Part shown: positions 45,616 to 58,110 of the stretch, piece by piece
How the letters are laid out: each line of letters begins with the position of its first letter
How positions within the stretch are numbered: position 1 is the stretch's first letter
NCBI GenBank assembly: GCA_023935145.1
Contig: CM043698.1
Span: forward strand, 72,006,501-72,070,500
Length of the DNA stretch: 64,000 nucleotides
Direction of reading: 5' to 3'
From: Bretschneidera sinensis
Lineage: Eukaryota; Streptophyta; Magnoliopsida; Brassicales; Akaniaceae
Notes under the pieces: generated by a model
Databases searched by the model: none
Told to the model about the DNA's origin: nothing
The model's input: only the letters and a program-made list of their open reading frames with translations
Translations under genes and position numbers: made by a program

Positions 45616-47280
45616 TGATTATGCCCAAAGTATAACACGGTTATTGTAGTACGGCTTTGGGGTGTCGATTCCACAGAGAAACAAGTTAAGTACAAAGGAA
45701 AATGTGTGAACCTTAAAACGAACGATAAAACTTAAACTCAAGATTTTTGAGTTTTGATGGTGAAATAATGTAAAGGAAAATTGTGTAAATGTAAATGAAA
45801 TATAAATGAGAAATAACAAGGTTCCGGGAATCCTCTTTAGGTTTGTTCCCTATTTTCACTCTTGATTCAATTGATTTTATCTCGATTGCAAGTTTCAACT
45901 CCCAAACAAGCAATCGAAATATATTCAATCAAGCACATTTACAACTCTTATATAATTGCTACGAATTAATCATTGATTTCGGTTCATGCACACATGACCG
46001 ATCTTAAAGATTATCAATAAATGACAATATATCTTAAAAGACAATATCGCAGTAATGGACAATCAATAAGATAAATCTACCGGAATCAATCACATCCAAG
46101 CAACCTCAATGGAGGAGAATGATGCAATCACCGGATTAAAAGAGTCTAAAAGAAGAAGAATAAAAAGTACATCTATCACATGAACTCAAATCTTCTTACT
46201 TAATCAATGAATAATTCATAAACAATATTTAACTATAAATCCGTACAACTGAATCAAGAACAGGAAATAAAGAACAAGAAATCCCTAAAGATTCATCGCT
46301 TTCCCTTGTAAAATGATTAGTTGGCCATGGAAATCAAGGTGGAAGAACAATAAGGATACTCTCCCCTTGATTTGGCCATGGAGTTCAAGGTAGATGAATA
46401 ATATTGATGTTCTCCCCTTGATTTGCAACCAAAGAAAACTTAGAAATAAAATGGAAGAATGCTGGATTTGGATCCCTTGAATCCTCTCTTTTTTCTCTCT
46501 TCCTTGCTTTCTCTCTTCAGTTATTGAATGCCCGGCTGCACACTCCTTAAGGAGGTATTTATAGATTACAAATAGTGGCTAGGGGTATTTTGGTCTTGGA
46601 AAAATGTCACTTGCTCGCCCTAATCAGGTCAAGAGGCGAGTGGGCCGCGCTGTGCTTCTGGGCCTACTGTGCGTCTGGGCCTGCTGTGCTGGCCTGAACT
46701 GTTTCCACTAAAACTGCCATAACTTTCTCTAGAAAAATCCTTTTTACAAACCGTAAAATTTTCCAGAAAATAGACTTCTGGATCTTTCTAAGCATATATG
46801 GCTTATCTTCTGGTTCTTCCTAAATCAATATATTTTAATCTGTAAAGATGATTTATCTGTACGGGAAATTCTGGCAATTCAGTGAAACTCCTTCAGCTTG
46901 TATGCAGAAGTGCACATACTAGTGTGCCTACCCTTAACTTGCTCCAAAGTGATGCACACACTTGTGTGCAGTCTTTTAACTTACTGTACTTTATTACTCC
47001 AGCCTTGGTTTAGACTTTAACCATCTTTGAATCATGTTTGGACACGTCTAAACCTTGGACAAAAACGAGCACCGACACCCAAGATCTTTTGTTGCTTTAA
47101 ACATGGATCGCTTTATTATCTCTTTTGTACTCAAAGCACCTGAAAATGCATCGAATTAAGTCAATGATTTATGAATATCACTTTAGAGTTATCAACATAT
47201 AAAAGTGCGATTACGACCGAGATCAACCCTAAAATGTTAACAATTAAGTATTGTTTAGATGCATTTTATGACTCTCATCA
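45616..47280 (-). repeat. 3' LTR of element B
   Basis: The 1665-bp LTR runs on the minus strand from TGATGAGAGTCATAAAATGC (47280) to GGGCATAATCA (45616). A TATAAATA box lies at 46556-46563 on the minus strand. One copy of the shared module occupies about 46705-46893, a segment missing from the LTR of related element Y. Confidence 0.95.
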
Positions 47281-49015
47281 CAACCCCCAACTAGCCTATT
47301 GCTAGTCCCTAGCAATTCAAGCGAAAGGCATGAAATGAATTCTTTATTTAGAAATCAAAACAAAATACAGCAATGCTGGCGTTAACCAAGAGTGATTCAA
47401 AAATCTATCTCAAAAATCATGCATAACATATAGCACATAGAATCATTAAATATCACTCAGGTCCAAGAATAATCCAAATGTCAGCCTTAAAATCGTTATC
47501 GACTCTTACCATCCATCTTACCACAATACATTAGTCCGAACACTCGGATGATTTTATGCACAACATAGCATGAATACAAGTCTTGGCCTCTAAAAACATA
47601 TTAATTTGCATGGCATCAATCACAAATCAAGCTCCATATGCTCACTTTTCAAATCACTCTCCATTATGTAGAAAAATCACACTTTATCGGATCAATAGGT
47701 CTTTAATAAGCTTGCAACGTTAGGCTAGGGTAAAGGTCAAGAAAGAACGGGAAAGTTTAAACAAATAAAAGAACTAAGTCTCTTAATTTAAACACAACCA
47801 CTTTAAGCACAAGATAACTTTACTTCAACACACAACTCTTTCAACCATTTTTCGAACATTTCTTGTAATAAATCACCATTTTTTTTCCTTCTTTCTTTGC
47901 CATAATTCATTTTTTCTCTTTTTTTTATTTTTTATTTTGGCATAAGACCATTCACCTCCTCTTTCATTCTTTTCTTTTCTTTTCCACAACCCCCAACTTA
48001 TCTCTTTTAATGTACTTGGGTTATTGTAGTAATATTTTCTCATATTTCCACCCTTACTCCTTTTAAGTACTTCTCACAACATGTGTATAACTAAGTTCTT
48101 TTAAAAGAGAGGTAAGGATAAAATATTTTTAGGCTCATAAAGGTAAGTAAATGGTTTATCGAAAGAAACAATGCTCAATTTTTCTTTTCAAGAAAAAGGC
48201 TCAAATAGGTGACTAGCGATAAATATAACAAGGGTAAGTTTAAAAAGGCTCAAACGGTCCAAAAATGGCCTACATCATATCCTAAGTAGTGTGCATTCTA
48301 TGATTTTCGCCTCAAGTGATTATCAAATAAGTTCTAGAGCTTGTAGAGACCGCAAAAGTATTCACAAAACAACCGCGCATAAAACTTCTCCAAATGCTTT
48401 AGACTAATCAAGCAATCTTACCACAAACCAGAGTCTCAAACCAAAGAAAAATTGAAACTTAATTTATTCTCAAAGCGAAGCAAGATTTAACTTCTTCTAA
48501 ATGCTATATGCTATCTCAATTAAGCTCATATCATTGACATATGAATTAACTCCAAGGCTAACACAAAGCATGCTAAAAACAAACAAACATTTTTTTTTTA
48601 TCCTAACAACGAAAAGAAAGAAAGTGACACCAAGCAGTTCAATGAAAAAAAAAGAAAAGAAATATGTTTCCTCCACCACCAACCTAAACATTGCATTGAC
48701 CTCAATGTAAAAGAAAAAGGAAAGGAAACTCCCTGCGTGGCCAAAAATGCACAGAAGTTGAAAATTACGCACCACCAATTGAACTGCATACCGTTCGTTT
48801 CGCTGAAATCAACTAGAAATTAAAAATTAAAATAGACTTAACACAACCAAAATTCTAAGTTAATAAAGACTTGACAACGAAATATTAATGTTTTTTTTAT
48901 TTAATTTTTTTTTTTTGAAATTTGAACTAAACTAAAAACTAACAATTAAGATTGAATGAAAACTAACTAAAAACAAAACAAAAATTAAAAGGAATAACGT
49001 ACCTTAGTTGTGTGG
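47281..49015 (-). other. 3' non-coding region of element B
   Basis: Between integrase and the 3' LTR there are 1.7 kb of AT-rich sequence. A polypurine tract (GGCTAGTTGGGGGTTG on the minus strand, 47281-47296) borders the LTR. I see no envelope-like protein; short open frames near 48500-48790 lie in low-complexity text that is colinear with untranslated sequence of Y. Confidence 0.75.
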
Positions 49016-51764
49016 TCAAGGTGAATAGACCGAATCCATAAGCGGAATGTCTTCCATCTCCGGATCATGTCTATCAATTAAGATCTTAAGTCATTGACCG
49101 TTTACTTTAAAGACCCGACCATCTCTAGTATCCTCAATTTCTACCGCCCCATTTTCAAAAACATTTTTTACTATAAAAGGGCCGGTCCATCTTGACCGAA
49201 GTTTTCCAGGATGCTTATGAAGTCTAGAGTCGTATAAGAATACTCGATCATTGGGTTTAAATGTTTTTCTCAAAATGTTTTTGTCATGGAATACTTTCAT
49301 CTTAGCCTTATAGATTCTAGAATTTTCATAAGCATCGTTTCTTAATTCTTCTAACTCGGTCAGCTAATATTTTCGAAGTTTACTCGCTTTGCCCATGTCA
49401 AAATTGAAAGACTTGATGGCCCAATAAGCTCGATGCTCGAGCTCCACAAGTAAGTGGCAAGGCTTTCCAAAAACAAGCCGATAGGGCGACATACCTAAGG
49501 GAGTTTTAAAGGCTGTATGGTAAGCCCAAAACGCATCAGTTAGTCTCAAAGACCAATCTTTGCGATCGGGGTTAACCGTTTTTTTCTAAAATTTACTTAA
49601 TCTCCCTATTAGCAAGCTCTACTTGTCCACTAGTTTGAGGATCATAGGCAGTAGAGATTTTATGTAATACCCCAAATTTTTTCATTAAAGCTTCAAAGGA
49701 ACGGTTACAAAAATGTCTACCTCGATCACTAGTTATAGCACGTGGTGTACCAAATCGAGATAACACCTTTTCTTTAAGGAATTTAATCACTGTTCCATTA
49801 TTATTGTTTCGACAAGCTGCTGCCTCTACCCACTTAGATATATAATCTATTGCTACAATGATATACTGGTACCCAAAGGAAGGAGGGAAGGGTCCCATGA
49901 AATCAATGCCCCAACAATCAAAGATTTCAATCACTAAAATAGGGTTCAGGGGCATCATATTTCGGTGAGACACAGCTCCTAACTTTTGATATCTTTCACA
50001 AGAGCGACAATAGGTGTTTGTATCTTTAAACAAAGTAGGCCAATAAAATCCACACTGCAAAATTTTTGCAGTGGTTTTTTTCATCGAAAAATGGCCTCTA
50101 CAAGCTTGGGAGTGACAAAATTCTAAGACATTCGAAATCTCTTCATTGGGGATGCAACGCCTTAGAATTTGGTCAGGGCAGTACTTGAAAAGATAAGGGT
50201 CATCCCAATAAAAATTACGTACCTCATATAAGAATTTCCTCTTGTCTTGAGCACTCCAATCTATAGGTATCTCACCTGTAGCCAAATAATTTACGATGTG
50301 AGCAAACCATGGTAGAGAAGTAATAGAGAGTAATTGCTCATCGTGAAAATCATCTTTGATTGGCATGTCATCACAAGTGTCCTCAAAAGTGAGTCTGGAT
50401 AAATGGTCAGCTACTACGTTCTGCACTCCTTTTCTATCCTTGATGGTGATATCAAATTCTTGCAAGAGGAGGATCCATCGAATTAGCCGTGCCTTAGCAT
50501 CCTTCTTCGTAAGAAGATACTTGAGGGCTGCATGATCTGTAAAAATAAGGATAGGAGAACCAATTAGATGAGCACGAAATTTATCTAAAGCAAATACTAC
50601 AACTAGCAACTCTTTTTCAGTTATAGAGTAATTCATTTGAGCACTATTTAAAGTTTTACTAGCATAGTAAATGACAAAAGGTTTACCTTCCCTTCGCTGT
50701 CCAAGAACAGCACCTACAGCGTAGTTACTAGCATCGCACATGATTTCAAAAGGTAAAGTCCAATCTGGCGACTGCATTATAGGTGCGGAAGTAAGCTTGC
50801 CAGTCAACGTTTTAAAGGCCTCTTGACAAGCTTGACTCCACTCAAAGGGGATATCTTTAACTAGGAGGGCGCATAGCGGTCTAAATATTTTTGAAAAATT
50901 TTGTATGAACCTCCTATAAAAACAAGCATGACCAAGGAAAGATCTCACATCCTTTATTGTCTTAGGGGCAGGCAACTTAGAGATTAACTCAATCTTAGAT
51001 TGATCAACCTCTATTCCTTTAGAAGAGATAATATGTCCTAAGACAATACCGGATGGTACCATGAAATGGCACTTTTCCCAATTTAAAACCAATTCTTTTT
51101 CCTCACAGCGAATTAATACTCTTTCTAAATTCATTAAGCATGTTTCAAATGAAGATCCAAAAACAGTTAGGTCATCCATAAAAACTTCCATGCAATTTTC
51201 AACCATGTCACTAAAAATGCTCATCATGCAGCATTGAAAAGTAGCAGGGGCGTTACATAATCGGAATGGCATTCTACGAAAAGCTTAGGTGCCAAAGGGA
51301 CAAGTAAAGGTGGTTTTTTCTTTGTCTTCTAATGCAATTTCTATTTGATAGTAACCAGAATAACCATCTAGAAAACAGTAGAAGGGATGACCAGCTACAC
51401 ACTCAAGAATTTGATCAATAAAAGGGAGTGGGAAGTGGTCTTTCTTAGTGGCAGCATTTAATTTTCTGTAATCAATGCACACACGCCACCCATTCACAAG
51501 TTTGGTAGGGACTAACTCTCTTAGGTCATTCTTTATCACAGTGACTCCGGACTTTTTCGGGACTACTTGCGTAGGGCTTACCCACTTACTATCAGTTATG
51601 GGATATATAATACCTGCATCTAATAGTTTTAGCACTTTATTTTTCACTACTTCTTTTATAGTGGGGTTAAGCCTACGTTGAGGGTCTCTACGATGACTGG
51701 TTTCTTCATCCAGATTTATTTTATGGGAGCAGATTAGGGGACTAATTCCCTTTAAATCAGCCAT
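49016..51764 (-). pseudogene. RT, RNase H and integrase of element B
   Basis: RT starts with MADLKGISPLICSHKINLDE and includes CIDYRKLNAAT and FLDGYSGYYQI. A stop at 51285 precedes MPFRLCNAPATF. From 51272 to 49593 the frame is open for 559 codons: catalytic FMDD (residues 31-34), the thumb, RNase H (IMCDASNYAVGAVLGQR), the linker, the integrase zinc domain (HSQACRGH ... CRSC) and the DDE core with both aspartates (GIDFMG, SDRGRHFCN) and the glutamate helix ([11 protein letters not shown]). A frameshift and stop near 49593 and another stop near 49364 break the C-terminus, which ends at 49016. This is the best preserved gypsy pol in the window. Confidence 0.92.
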
Positions 51765-51770
51765 GCTCCA

Positions 51771-52775
51771 TCATAGGGCTGATTTGTGTTCATTTAAAGT
51801 TTGAATTAATCTCTTACCTTGGGTCTCAGTTAATTCAGAAGAAATTATAACAGGAAAGGCATGTTTTAGACCCTTGGGTAGTGGCTTCAATTCGACTTTA
51901 GGTGCTTCCACACTTGAGGGGACTTGAGTCTTGCTTCTTTCGGGCAGCTCCTCAAACCTTGGTTGCCACGCCCGATTTCCATAATCCTGAGATTTGTCAA
52001 AAACAGCACATATATCAATTATATCAGTTTTATCATCAAATAAATCTATCTCAAAATTAACAAGAAAATTTTCAAGAGGGTCATAATCATTAGTTAAGAA
52101 AACTCCCTCATTGATGAGTGACTCGATCATGTAAAGATGGTGGTTTTCGTCCTCATCTTCAAGCTGTTTTGCAACATTGAAAATATTTACTTCAAGGGTT
52201 ATATTGCCAAAGGACAGCTTCATGAGACCATTCCTACAATTTATTATAGCATTCGCAGTAGCAAGAAAAGGTCTATCCAAAATCAAAGGGATTTTAGAGT
52301 TAGTGTCTACAGCAGAAGTAGTATCAAGAATTAAGAAATCAACAGGATAATAAAATTTATCAATTTGAATCAAAACATCCTCAACAACACCTCAGGGTAC
52401 CTTGACTGAGCGATCAGCCAATTGTAATACCACGCTGGTTGGTTTGATTTCTCATAACCCCAGCTGTAAGTAAATGAAAAATGGCATCAGGTTTACACTA
52501 GCTCCCAGATCTAGTAAGGCTTGTCCAACCTTATGATTTCCAATACTACAAGCAATGGTAGGACAGCCCGGATCTTTGTATTTCAGGGGAATTCTTTGCT
52601 CAATTAGTGCACTAACTTGCTCAGTTAGGAAAGCTGTTTTCTTGACATGATGTTTCCTCTTAATTATGCATAAATCTTTGAGAACTTTTGCATAGGTGGG
52701 GACTTGTTTAATCACATGCAAAAGGGGAAGATTAAGTTTCACTTGCCTTAAGTTCTCAAAGATTTCATCATTCAT
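51771..52775 (-). pseudogene. Protease region of element B
   Basis: The catalytic motif LLDLGASVNLMP lies near 52510. Stops lie at 52452 and about 52394. The rest (52373-51771) is open and includes an ILDRPFLATANAI segment, where relatives have ILGRPFL, and an acidic linker to RT that ends in a stop at 51771. The domain order and motifs match Y and C. Confidence 0.85.
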
Positions 52776-54245
52776 TTCCAGATTTTTCTTGTTGGATTTT
52801 AAGGCTTGGAGGAATGGGGCCTTAACAGGACTTTAGGTCACTTCAGGGTCTTTAGGCAACTTGGTCTCACTACTGGTTTGACCCTTCACATTCTCGGGTT
52901 TATTCTCTGGTGGAATGTGTAGTGACTTACCTCTTCGGCTCACAATGGCATTTACATTTTTCACATTTTCTTGTGCCATATGTTGACCGTGAGGTATAGA
53001 CTGAGCTTGGGCAGGGAACTTACTTCGCTCAGTCACACTCAAGGAGCTCATCAATTTAGACACTTGGCTCCTTATTTCTTTGTTTTCCTCAACCAACTGT
53101 GTAGTTAATGCCTCACACTTTTGGTTTGTTTTGCCTTGTGCTTCTACAAAAGTATGTAAGGAGTCTTCTAAAGAGTTCCTAGAAGATGAGGGTGCATGAT
53201 AAGGTGCTGGGTACGATCTAGGAGGCTGCACATGCTGCTGATTTTCAGATTTCCAACTGAAGTTGGGGTGATTTCGCCACCCCGGATTATAAGTGTTAGA
53301 GAAGGGTGCTGAAGGTTTCTTGTACATGCCTAAGGTATTGCATTGTTCCTCGTACAGCCCTCTCATGTCAACAAAAGTGGGACAATCTTGGGTGGGATGA
53401 TCAACCCCGCCACACACAAAACATGATTCTAAAGGTTCGGCCTGATTAACCATGTGTGTTGGTTTTTTCGTTTTTAATGCCTTCAACTCCCTAGTAAGCA
53501 TTTCGACATTGGCCTTGAGGTTATCCTCTTCCCTAAGATGGTAGATTCCTCAACCACTAGGTCGTGACCTATTTGTGCTCTCAGTAGCACTAGGTCCAGT
53601 CCATGTGTGAGCTTTCTCAGCAAGCTCATTGAGGTACTCAATAGCCTCATCAGGATCTTTTTGCAGAAACTCTCCATTACACATCATCTCGACAAATTGG
53701 CGTTCTCTATAGGTAAGACCCTCATAGAAATAGCTCACTAAACGCTAATTTTCGTACCCATGATGTGGACACATACTTAACAGCATTTTAAATTTCTCCC
53801 AAGACTGATACAAAGTCTCGATTTCCTTTTGTGCAAAGGTGGAGATTTGTCTTTTCAAAGCGTTAGTCTTATGTTGAGGGAAGTACTTGTTAAAAAAGAC
53901 TTGGGTCATCTCATTCCATGACCCAATTGATCGTGGTCTCAGCGAGTATAACCAACTCTTAGCTTTATCCTTTAAGGAGAAAGGAAAAAACTTGAGTCTC
54001 ACAATATCATCAGTTGCATCGTGACTATGGAAAGTCGCAACTACTTCCTCAAATTCTCTAATGTGCACATAGGGGCTTTCGTTTTCCATGCCATGAAAAG
54101 TAGGAAGAAGTTGTATCATCCCTGTTTTAAAATCTTGATGATGGGTATTGGCTGGAAACATAATGCACGATGGTGTGGCTGTCCGGCTAGGATGTAGGTA
54201 ATCTTTAAGTGTCCTAGCGCCATTCTCATTAAGATTTTCAGCCAT
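52776..54245 (-). pseudogene. Gag of element B
   Basis: A start codon at 54245 opens MAENLNENGARTLKDYL. The capsid region includes GMIQLLPTFHGMENESPYVH and FFPFSLKDKAKSWLYSL. A TGG-to-TAG stop lies at 53745 and another stop at 53550. The CCHC knuckle CFVCGGVDHPTQDC lies near 53400. The C-terminal region is rich in proline, glutamine and charged residues and ends near 52776 after a stop at 52833. The N-terminal half shows what is missing from Y. Confidence 0.88.
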
Positions 54246-54415
54246 GTTAACAAAATCCTCTAAATTCTCTTATGGGGATGCACTATAGTTTGATCTGGGT
54301 GAGGTTTCACCAATGGAGGTGGAAGGAGAGGGTAACTCTAATTCGGGTCTTCTAATGAATCTACCTCGCGAATCTCTCGGTCTAAGCATGCACCAATTAA
54401 TTTAGAGGGGGAATA

Positions 54416-54656
54416 AATAAAACAGAGTAATAAACAGATAAATAAAACAGGATAATAAACAAATCAATAAAACAGAATAATAAACAAATAAATAAAACAA
54501 AATAATAAACAGATAAATAAAACAGAATAATAAACAAATAAATAATAAACAGATAAATAAAACAGAATAATAAATAGATAAATAATAAACAGAATAAAAT
54601 AATAAACAGATAAATAAAAACAAAATAATAAAAAAATTAGAAAATCAAAACAAAAT
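54416..54656 (-). repeat. AT-rich minisatellite in the leader of element B
   Basis: Units of roughly 14-28 bases built from AATAATAAACAGATAAATAA repeat about ten times with variation. They lie between the primer binding site and gag. No such array is preserved in Y, whose leader is missing. Confidence 0.85.
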
Positions 54657-54770
54657 TAAATGAATGATATTACCGTATTTACAAACTGCTGAAAAGAAAA
54701 ATATTTACGATTTTTTTTTTTTTTTACCGTCACACTCAAAGTTGACAAGTTTCTTTATACTTAAGCGAGT

Positions 54771-54785
54771 TTCCCCGGGTCGCCA
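54771..54785 (-). promoter_or_regulatory. Primer binding site of element B
   Basis: The minus strand reads TGGCGACCCGGGGAA a few bases after the 5' LTR end. It starts with the TGG that pairs with a tRNA CCA end. It differs from the site of elements A and C, so a different tRNA primes this family; I cannot name it with confidence. Confidence 0.65.
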
Positions 54786-54790
54786 AAATT

Positions 54791-56424
54791 TGATTATGCC
54801 CAAAGTATAACACAGTTATTGTAGTACGGCTTTGGTGTGTTGATTCCACAGAGAAACAAGTTAAGTACAAAGGAAAATGTGTGAACCTTAAAACGAACGA
54901 TAAAAGTTAAACTCAAGATTTTTGAGCTTTGATGGTGAAATAATGTAAAGGAAAATTGCGTAAATGTAAATGAAATATAAATGTGAAATAATAAGGTTCC
55001 GGGAATCCTCCTTAGGTTTGTTCCCTATTTTCACTCTTGATTCAATCGATTTTATCTCGATTGCAGGTTTCAACTCCCAAACAAGCAATCGGAATATATT
55101 CAATCAAGCACATTTGCAACTCTTATATAATTGCTACGAATTAATCATTGATTTCGGTTCATGCACACATGACCGATCTTAAAGATTATCAAGAAACGAC
55201 AATATATCTTAAAAGACAATATCACAGTAATGGACAATCAATAAGATAAATCTATTGGAATCAATCACATCCAAGCAACCTTAATGGAGGAGAATGATGC
55301 AATCACCGGATTAAGAGAGTCTAAAAAAAGAAGAATAAAAAGTACATCTATCACATGAACTCAAATCTTCTTACTTAATCAATGAATAATTCATAAACAA
55401 TATTTAACAATAAATCCGTACAACTGAATCAAGAACAAGAAATCCCTATAGATTCATCCCTTTCCCTTGTAAAATGATTAGTTGGCCATGGAAATCAAGG
55501 TGGAAGAACAATAAGGATGCTTTCCCCTTGATTTGGCCATGAAGTTCAAGGTGGATGAACAATATGGATGTTATCCCCTTGATTTTCAACCAAAGAAAAC
55601 TTAGAAATAAAATGGAAGAATGCTAGATTTGGATCCCTTGAATCCTCTCTTTTTTCTCTCTTCCTTGCTTTCTCTCTTCAATTATTGAATGCCCGGCTGC
55701 ACACTCCTTAAAGAGGTATTTATAGATTACAAGTAGTAGCTAGGGGTATTTTGGTCTTGGAAAAATGTCACTTGCTCGCCCTAATCAGGTCAAGAGGCGA
55801 GTGGGCCGTGCTGTGCTTCTGGGCCTGTTGTGCTGGCCTGAACTGTTTCCACTAAAACTGCCATAACTTTATCTAGAAAAATCCTTTTTATGAACCGTAA
55901 AATTCTCCAGAAAATAGACTTCTGGATCTTTATAAGCATATATGGCTCATCTCCTAGTTCTTCCTACATCAATATAGTTTAATCTGCAAAGATGATTGAT
56001 CTGTACGAAAAATTCTGGCAATTCAGTGAAACTCCTTCAGCTTGTATGCAGAAGTGCACACACTAGTGTGTGTACCCTTAACTTGCTCCAAAGTGATGCA
56101 CACACTTGTATGCAGTCTTTTAACTTACTGTACTTTTTTACTCCAACCTTGTTTTAGACTTTAACCATCTTTGGATCATGTTTGGACACGTCTAAACCTT
56201 GGACAAAAACGAGCACCGACACCCATGATCTTTTGGTGCTTTAAACATGGATCGCTTTATTATCTCTTTTGTACTCATAGCACCTAAAAATGCATCGAAT
56301 TAAGTCAATGATTTTTGAATATCACTTTAGAGTTATCAACATGTAAAAGTACGATTACGACCGAGATCAACCCTAAAATGTTAACAATTAAGTATTGCTT
56401 AGATGCATTTTATGACTCTCATCA
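54791..56424 (-). repeat. 5' LTR of element B
   Basis: The 1634-bp LTR is homologous to 45616-47280. It includes the shared module (about 55849-56035) and the same ends. The right end is followed by the target copy AAGCC (56425-56429). Confidence 0.95.
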
Positions 56425-57243
56425 AAGCCCCTCTTCACTTCATCTTTAGTGAGCAATCCTTGTGCCATTTTGGTGTAATCTTGAGGGCTTCTGCTAGTAT
56501 TCTGGTCGATTCCGAAGGCTTTGCTACAAAGAGGGGAAGCTCCGCCCAAAAGCAAGTGGAATTTCTCCCATGTATAGTCAGTTTTAATTTACTATTTTTT
56601 TTAGTTTAATTTTTAGCACTGTTATTGTGAACTTTAGTTTCATGATTATGAGTGGCTAAAATCTTCAACTAAGGCTGAAGATGATGCCTCGCCATTGTTT
56701 GGCATAATAGTTTTAGATTTGTTTATACAATTCTAATGTTTTTTTAGTATAAATGTTCTGTCAATTATTTGAGTAAAATCTTCTGATTGATTGCGTTTAA
56801 GTTGTTCTGTTGGATATTCTGTGTGTTTCATCTGATGGATACATCAAATTGTTATTTGATTAAATTGGATTTCCTTTGTGATTTGTTAAAAGCGGATACA
56901 TTGGATGCTTTTGGTTTAATTGGGATATTTGTTGTTTTTTGTTTTAAGTTGGATTCATGGAATGTTTTAATAGGCTACTTTTAGAACATGAAGATATATG
57001 CTTAACTTTGGTGGGGTGGATTCAGAAACCTTAGTGTCTTTATTATTAGTTTTAAATCAATTTAGTTTAGTTTTTATTTGTTTTGCAACATATAATTCAA
57101 AACTTGAAACTAGGTTAAGATAAGTTTAGTTTATATAAAATTACATTTTCACAATGCAATTCCCTGTGGATTCGACCTCGCACTTGCACAACGCTATATT
57201 GCAAACGACTCGTGCGCTTGCGAGTAATTTAAAACTCACAACA
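56425..57243 (+). repeat. 5' LTR of element A, right part
   Basis: Starting with the second AAGCC copy, the A LTR resumes with CCTCTTCACTTCATCTTTAG, as in the uninterrupted 3' LTR at 61121. It ends TAAAACTCACAACA at 57243. The part holds the R and U5 sequence. Confidence 0.92.
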
Positions 57244-57249
57244 AGTTTT

Positions 57250-57267
57250 TGGGGCCGTTGCCGGGGA
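57250..57267 (+). promoter_or_regulatory. Primer binding site of element A
   Basis: TGGGGCCGTTGCCGGGGA lies six bases after the LTR. It has one mismatch to TGGCGCCGTTGCCGGGG, the complement I expect for a plant tRNA-Asp 3' end. Element C uses the same site. Confidence 0.78.
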
Positions 57268-57429
57268 GTTGTTTTGTTTGTGAAAATTAAATTTTTGTCT
57301 GAATTAATTTTATTTTTCTACTAGTTTAGTTAGCATTTTTGTTTTATTTTTCTTTTGCAATTTTATTTTAGTTTATTTGTTTCTATTGGCAATTGCTTAT
57401 AAAAAATTAAAAAAAAATTTAAAAAAAAA

Positions 57430-58110
57430 CTGTGGATGAATCCAGCGCCAGTTTCATAGTCTTTAGAGGATGCCCTCAAGGATTTCATGAAGATGACCGG
57501 CCAGTCCATCAATACAACCAATACATTCAATGTTGATAGTTGTTCCATCTGTGCTAGTTCTATGCATTTAACACAGAATTGTCCACCTACACCGGTTTTT
57601 GTCGAGTATCCCATGGAACAAATGAACGCTTTCAATGATTATTGGTGGCAATCAAATGGATCTTACTCCGAGACGTACAATCCAGGGTGGTGGAACCACC
57701 CTGATTTTTCATGGACGCAAAACCAACTGATGAATCAGGGAGGAGCCCCTGATCATGCTCACAATCAATACCCTCCCGAATTTCCTGCACCAGTTCCAAG
57801 TTATGGTCACTCAGCCTATCCAGCACCATCACCCGTTTACCATGCTCTCATTCAAGCGACAGCGTTGGTTTCACAGTCATTGGAGGATGCTTTCAATGAT
57901 TTCAGGAAGATGACTGGCCAATCCATAAGCAAAGTGAGGAGTGCAACTATAGTAAACACCCAAGCGATTACTAAGCTAGAGAGTCAAATGGGTCAAATCG
58001 CAAGTCACTTGGGTGAAGGAGAGAAGGGAAGGTTCCCCAATCAACCTGAGCCTAACCCGAAGGAACAGTTTAGCGTGAGAAATTCATCAACTCCTATGAA
58101 TGGGTAGGAA
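57430..58110 (+). pseudogene. Gag remnant of element A
   Basis: The N-terminal half of gag seen in element C is deleted: leader sequence joins directly to the SLEDALKDFMKMTGQSI region. A CCHC knuckle with spacing C-x2-C-x4-H-x4-C (CSICASSMHLTQNC) is intact near 57542-57583. A proline-rich stretch then leads to a second SLEDAFNDFRKMTGQSI segment (from about 57880) and LESQMGQIASHLGEGEKGRF. The duplicated SLEDA/MTGQSI text suggests that the deletion used this repeat. The frame closes at 58107. Confidence 0.82.

Larger units (their letters stand above)
45616..56424 (-). mobile_element. Ty3/gypsy (Athila/Tat-type) element B, full length
   Basis: The 10.8-kb element on the minus strand has a 5' LTR (54791-56424), primer binding site, gag, protease, RT, RNase H, integrase, a 1.7-kb non-coding region, a polypurine tract and a 3' LTR (45616-47280). 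It is flanked by the perfect 5-bp duplication AAGCC (45611-45615, 56425-56429). Both LTR ends are TGATGAG and GGGCATAATCA. By eye the LTRs differ at about nine of the first 230 bases, so the insertion is not very recent. The polyprotein has about eight stops or shifts. It belongs to the same family as Y. Confidence 0.95.

Noticed and set aside
54416..54656. Regular short repeats considered as a CRISPR-like array
   Set aside because: Repeats are continuous AT-rich units without unique spacers, within a plant retrotransposon leader.
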